Shown: positions 5,895-8,277 of the stretch, in pieces
How positions within the stretch are numbered: position 1 is the first letter of the stretch
Layout of the letters: every line of letters starts with the position of its first letter
DNA from: Acidobacteriota bacterium
Lineage (GTDB): Bacteria > Actinomycetota > Actinomycetes > Actinomycetales > Micrococcaceae
Length of the DNA stretch: 8,277 nucleotides
Direction of reading: 5' to 3'
Assembly: GCA_019352125.1 (NCBI GenBank)
Contig: JABBNV010000047.1
Span: forward strand, 6,099-14,375
The notes under the pieces: generated by a model
Told to the model about the DNA's origin: nothing
Seen by the model: the letters and a program-made list of their open reading frames with translations, nothing else
Databases searched by the model: none
Translations under genes and position numbers: made by a program

Positions 5895-7244
5895 GTGGTT
5901 CTTTTTTCACTGGCTGCTTCGCATGCCGATACCGATCTCGAGACCGTCGCCCGACTGAGCGCTGGTGCCTCCAAGGTGCCCACCTCCTCCCTGCTCAACA
6001 CCGCTGAACTGCGCGGAGCCGTGGCCTTGGCCACGTGCAACCGCTACGAACTTTATGCTGAGGCCGAAACTGAATCGGAAATCCCCACGGCCAGAGCCGC
6101 CTTGCTGGCGGACATCGCAGCGCATAGCCAACTGCCCGAATCTGCCGTCACCGCAGCCTTTGAGACTCACGTTGGCCCCGAGGTATCAGCTCACCTCTTT
6201 GCAGTGAGCTCCGGTCTGGACTCGGCCGTAGTCGGCGAACGCGAGATTGCCGGTCAGGTACGCCGAGCGCTTTCTCAGGCACAGCAGGAAGGCACGGCCA
6301 CTCCCGCCCTCACCCGGCTTTTCCAATCAGCCTCCAAAACTGCCAAGGAAGTTGGCGCCCAGACAGCACTGGGCAGCAGAGGGCTCTCAGTAGTGTCAGT
6401 GGCCCTTGACCTCGCCTCTGAATTGGGCGACGGCGATTGGCAAAGTTGGGCAGGAAAGAACGCCTTGGTATTTGGTACCGGAGCCTATGCTGGTGCCGCC
6501 ATGGCCAAACTGCGCGAACGCGGCTGCACCGACGTTGCCGTCTTTTCCGCCTCAGGCCGAGCCACAGACTTCACGGCCAGCCGCGGTGGATCACCCATCA
6601 GCACGCCGGAACTCCCCGATGCTCTGGCACGGGCAGATGTACTGATCGGGGTCAGCGGATCCGATCATCAGCTAGATGCGACCCAAGTGGCTTTTGCCCG
6701 TGGCCTGGACCCGAAGCCATTGACGGTGATTGATCTAGCGCTGACCCATGATTTTGATCCGGCAGTGGCTGACCTTCCCTGGGTAGAACTAGTGACCCTA
6801 GAATCCGTGCGTCTGGCAGCGCCATCGGAAACCATCGAATCGCTAGAGCAAGCCAGCCACATCGTTACTGCCGCCGCTGCGAAATTTGAACAGACACAAA
6901 ATGCCCGCTCCGTTGATTCGGCGATTGTGGCCTTGCGGAAGCACACGCTGAGCGTTCTGGACAGTGAGATTGAACGCGTTCGTGCCCAACACGGCTGTAC
7001 GGCTGCGGCCGAAGAGGTGGAATTTGCCATGCGGCGCATGGTCAAATCCCTCCTCCACATTCCCACCGTGCGCGCTCGGGAACTAGCGGCCGCCGGGCAG
7101 CAGGACGCCTATGTTGCGGGCCTCGAGGCGCTGTACGGCATCAGCGTTGAGACCCCACGGCCCGCCGCACCGGAGGCCTCCCCCACGCTTCCCGAGGCAA
7201 CCGAGCCGCTAGACGCCAACTGTCCAGTTGACCACGCGTCCTGA
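5895..7244 (+). CDS. hemA: Glutamyl-tRNA reductase
   Basis: This enzyme reduces glutamyl-tRNA(Glu) with NADPH to glutamate-1-semialdehyde, the first committed and usually rate-limiting step of tetrapyrrole synthesis in the C5 pathway. The 449-residue product has the nucleophilic Cys48 in LATCNRYELY, His100 in the catalytic domain, GEREIAGQVRRA (114-125), the NADPH loop VFGTGAYAGAAM (192-203) and a helical dimerisation domain ending near 415. The segment often written RDIDP reads THDFDP (284-289) here. A Pro/Glu-rich tail ends in NCPVDHAS, a Cys-Pro motif discussed in the findings. The start is GTG: an in-frame stop lies five codons upstream and no in-frame ATG precedes it. No Shine-Dalgarno sequence is visible. 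TAGCAT at 5880-5885 could be a -10 element for a very short leader, but I see no convincing -35. Confidence 0.96.
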   Translation: MVLFSLAASHADTDLETVARLSAGASKVPTSSLLNTAELRGAVALATCNRYELYAEAETESEIPTARAALLADIAAHSQLPESAVTAAFETHVGPEVSAHLFAVSSGLDSAVVGEREIAGQVRRALSQAQQEGTATPALTRLFQSASKTAKEVGAQTALGSRGLSVVSVALDLASELGDGDWQSWAGKNALVFGTGAYAGAAMAKLRERGCTDVAVFSASGRATDFTASRGGSPISTPELPDALARADVLIGVSGSDHQLDATQVAFARGLDPKPLTVIDLALTHDFDPAVADLPWVELVTLESVRLAAPSETIESLEQASHIVTAAAAKFEQTQNARSVDSAIVALRKHTLSVLDSEIERVRAQHGCTAAAEEVEFAMRRMVKSLLHIPTVRARELAAAGQQDAYVAGLEALYGISVETPRPAAPEASPTLPEATEPLDANCPVDHAS

Positions 7245-7290
7245 GCGCTCTTTCTAGGTCTATACAAGTCGCGAACGCTCCAGCCGCTTC

Positions 7291-8268
7291 CTAAGCGAAG
7301 GCGTTGACTCCGGTCAGCTCAGCGGACAACACCCACAGCCGAGTCGCAGCCAAAGGATCAATAGCATGCGTGTCTACCCCGGCAATCCTGGCAGTGGGCG
7401 AGCCAGCAACAGTCGGTTCGGCAATATCGCAGTCCTCGCAGTAGACACCACCCCTTCCGCTCAGCACCCCTGCCGTAGCGGCCCACGTTGACGTAGCCGC
7501 GCCCTGAGCCGGAGTCTTAAACCCCTGGGCCACCTTGCCCGCCGCGTCCATCCAACCCGCGGCCACCATCTCCTCCTTGGGTAGATGACGCTGCAGCTCA
7601 GTCATAATCCCACCGGGATGAACAGCAAATGCCTCAACCCCGTGCCCTCGACCCAAAGCGTTGAGCCCCACGGCAAATAGGCTATTTGCCGTCTTAGCCT
7701 GCCCATAGGCCTGCCACTTGTCATAGGGAGATTTCTCAAAGTGCGGATCGTCAAGACGAAGGGGTGAGAGCTTGTGACCTGTAGAGGAAAGCGCGACGAC
7801 GCGTGCCCCACCGTCCGCAAGCAACGCAGGCCACAGTTGATTGACCAGTGTGTAGTGGCCCAGATGATTGGTGGCAAACTGCGACTCCCAGCCCTTCCCC
7901 ACCCGAGCCTCCGGGCAGGCCATAATCGCAGCATTGTTGATCAAAATGTCGATGGAGCGGCCACTGGCTAGAAAATCGTGGGCAAAATCCTTCACGTTGG
8001 ATTGATCGGCCAAATCAAGACTGGCCACCTCAACTTTATCCGAGCCCAGTCCTTCGGCGGTAAGGACGTCCTTGGCATGATCCGGCCGCCTGGCGGGCAC
8101 TACTACGTGCGCTCCCGCACCCGCGAGCGCACGGACAGTCTCCAGCCCCAGACCGGAATAACCACCCGTAACAATGGCCAACTTCCCCTGCAAATCAATC
8201 CCTGAAACAACCTCCTGCGCGGTTGAATCATGGCCAAATCCCGAACCAATTTTTGCTTGCGAACTCAT
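7291..8268 (-). CDS. Short-chain dehydrogenase/reductase (SDR), substrate unknown
   Basis: This 325-residue protein is a classical-type SDR oxidoreductase, resembling the retinol dehydrogenase/WWOX-like group often found in actinobacteria. It has the nucleotide-binding TGGYSGLG (34-41), NNAA (111-114), catalytic Asn134 in FATNHLGH, the serine pair at 161-162 in ALSSTGH, and YGQAK with catalytic Tyr188 and Lys192. Arg60-Arg61 after the second strand suggest NADP(H) rather than NAD(H). About 28 residues precede the Rossmann fold, and the C-terminal part contains YCEDC (276-280). There is no signal peptide or membrane segment, so it is probably cytosolic. Only nine bases remain upstream of the ATG, so its promoter and ribosome site cannot be judged. 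It converges on hemA and nothing ties it to heme synthesis. The family call is secure; the substrate cannot be inferred. Confidence 0.9.
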   Translation of the reverse strand: MSSQAKIGSGFGHDSTAQEVVSGIDLQGKLAIVTGGYSGLGLETVRALAGAGAHVVVPARRPDHAKDVLTAEGLGSDKVEVASLDLADQSNVKDFAHDFLASGRSIDILINNAAIMACPEARVGKGWESQFATNHLGHYTLVNQLWPALLADGGARVVALSSTGHKLSPLRLDDPHFEKSPYDKWQAYGQAKTANSLFAVGLNALGRGHGVEAFAVHPGGIMTELQRHLPKEEMVAAGWMDAAGKVAQGFKTPAQGAATSTWAATAGVLSGRGGVYCEDCDIAEPTVAGSPTARIAGVDTHAIDPLAATRLWVLSAELTGVNAFA

Positions 8269-8277
8269 TTAGGTCTC

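Noticed and set aside
7243..7297. Possible terminator between hemA and the SDR gene
   Set aside because: GAGCG/CGCTC has a loop of about 28 bases and CGCTT-CCT-AAGCG (7285-7297) only a 5-bp stem; neither has a following T-run, so no convincing terminator is visible.
7411..7470. CxxC-like YCEDC in the SDR as a possible metal or Fe-S site
   Set aside because: There is only one cysteine pair and no supporting ligands; I believe similar segments occur in related SDR proteins, so it is not treated as a special site.
1..8277. Search for tRNA, CRISPR, insertion sequence or phage features
   Set aside because: Gene packing is nearly complete with conserved metabolic genes, and I saw no direct-repeat arrays with spacers, transposase motifs, terminal inverted repeats or tRNA-like cloverleaf sequence.

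Overview
This window carries most of a heme biosynthesis locus from a high-GC Gram-positive bacterium. The protein sequences, gene order and moderately high GC best fit the Actinomycetota, probably Arthrobacter or a relative in the Micrococcaceae. That placement is a judgement from motifs and synteny, not from a search.

Layout. Five genes on the minus strand form a tight run, read from right to left: hemE (5780 to 4701), cgoX/hemY (4691 to 3072), chdC/hemQ (2978 to 2265), cpfC/hemH (2268 to 1000) and hemC (1000 to 23). hemE and cgoX are 9 bp apart, chdC and cpfC share ATGA, and cpfC and hemC share one base in TGATG. The only larger internal gap, 93 bp, lies between cgoX and chdC. hemA (5895 to 7244, plus strand) diverges from hemE across a 114 bp intergenic region that should hold the promoters of both arms. 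A short-chain dehydrogenase/reductase gene (8268 to 7291, minus) converges on hemA across a 46 bp gap and has no evident link to heme. No stretch over 300 bases lacks a gene.

How the genes work together. HemA makes glutamate-1-semialdehyde from glutamyl-tRNA. HemL and HemB, not in this window, would take this to porphobilinogen. HemC polymerises porphobilinogen to hydroxymethylbilane. HemD, also absent, would close the ring. HemE makes coproporphyrinogen III, CgoX oxidises it to coproporphyrin III, CpfC inserts iron, and ChdC decarboxylates coproheme to heme b. This is the coproporphyrin-dependent route of monoderm bacteria. The missing hemD, hemB and hemL probably lie to the left of base 1, beyond hemC.

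I do not see a new biological system here. The points worth a second look are an in-frame 12-bp tandem repeat that extends the N terminus of CpfC, a Cys-Pro heme-regulatory-like motif at the extreme C terminus of HemA, an imperfect palindrome over the predicted hemE -35 element, cysteines in CpfC suited to a [2Fe-2S] cluster, an insertion in HemC and a disordered tail on CgoX.
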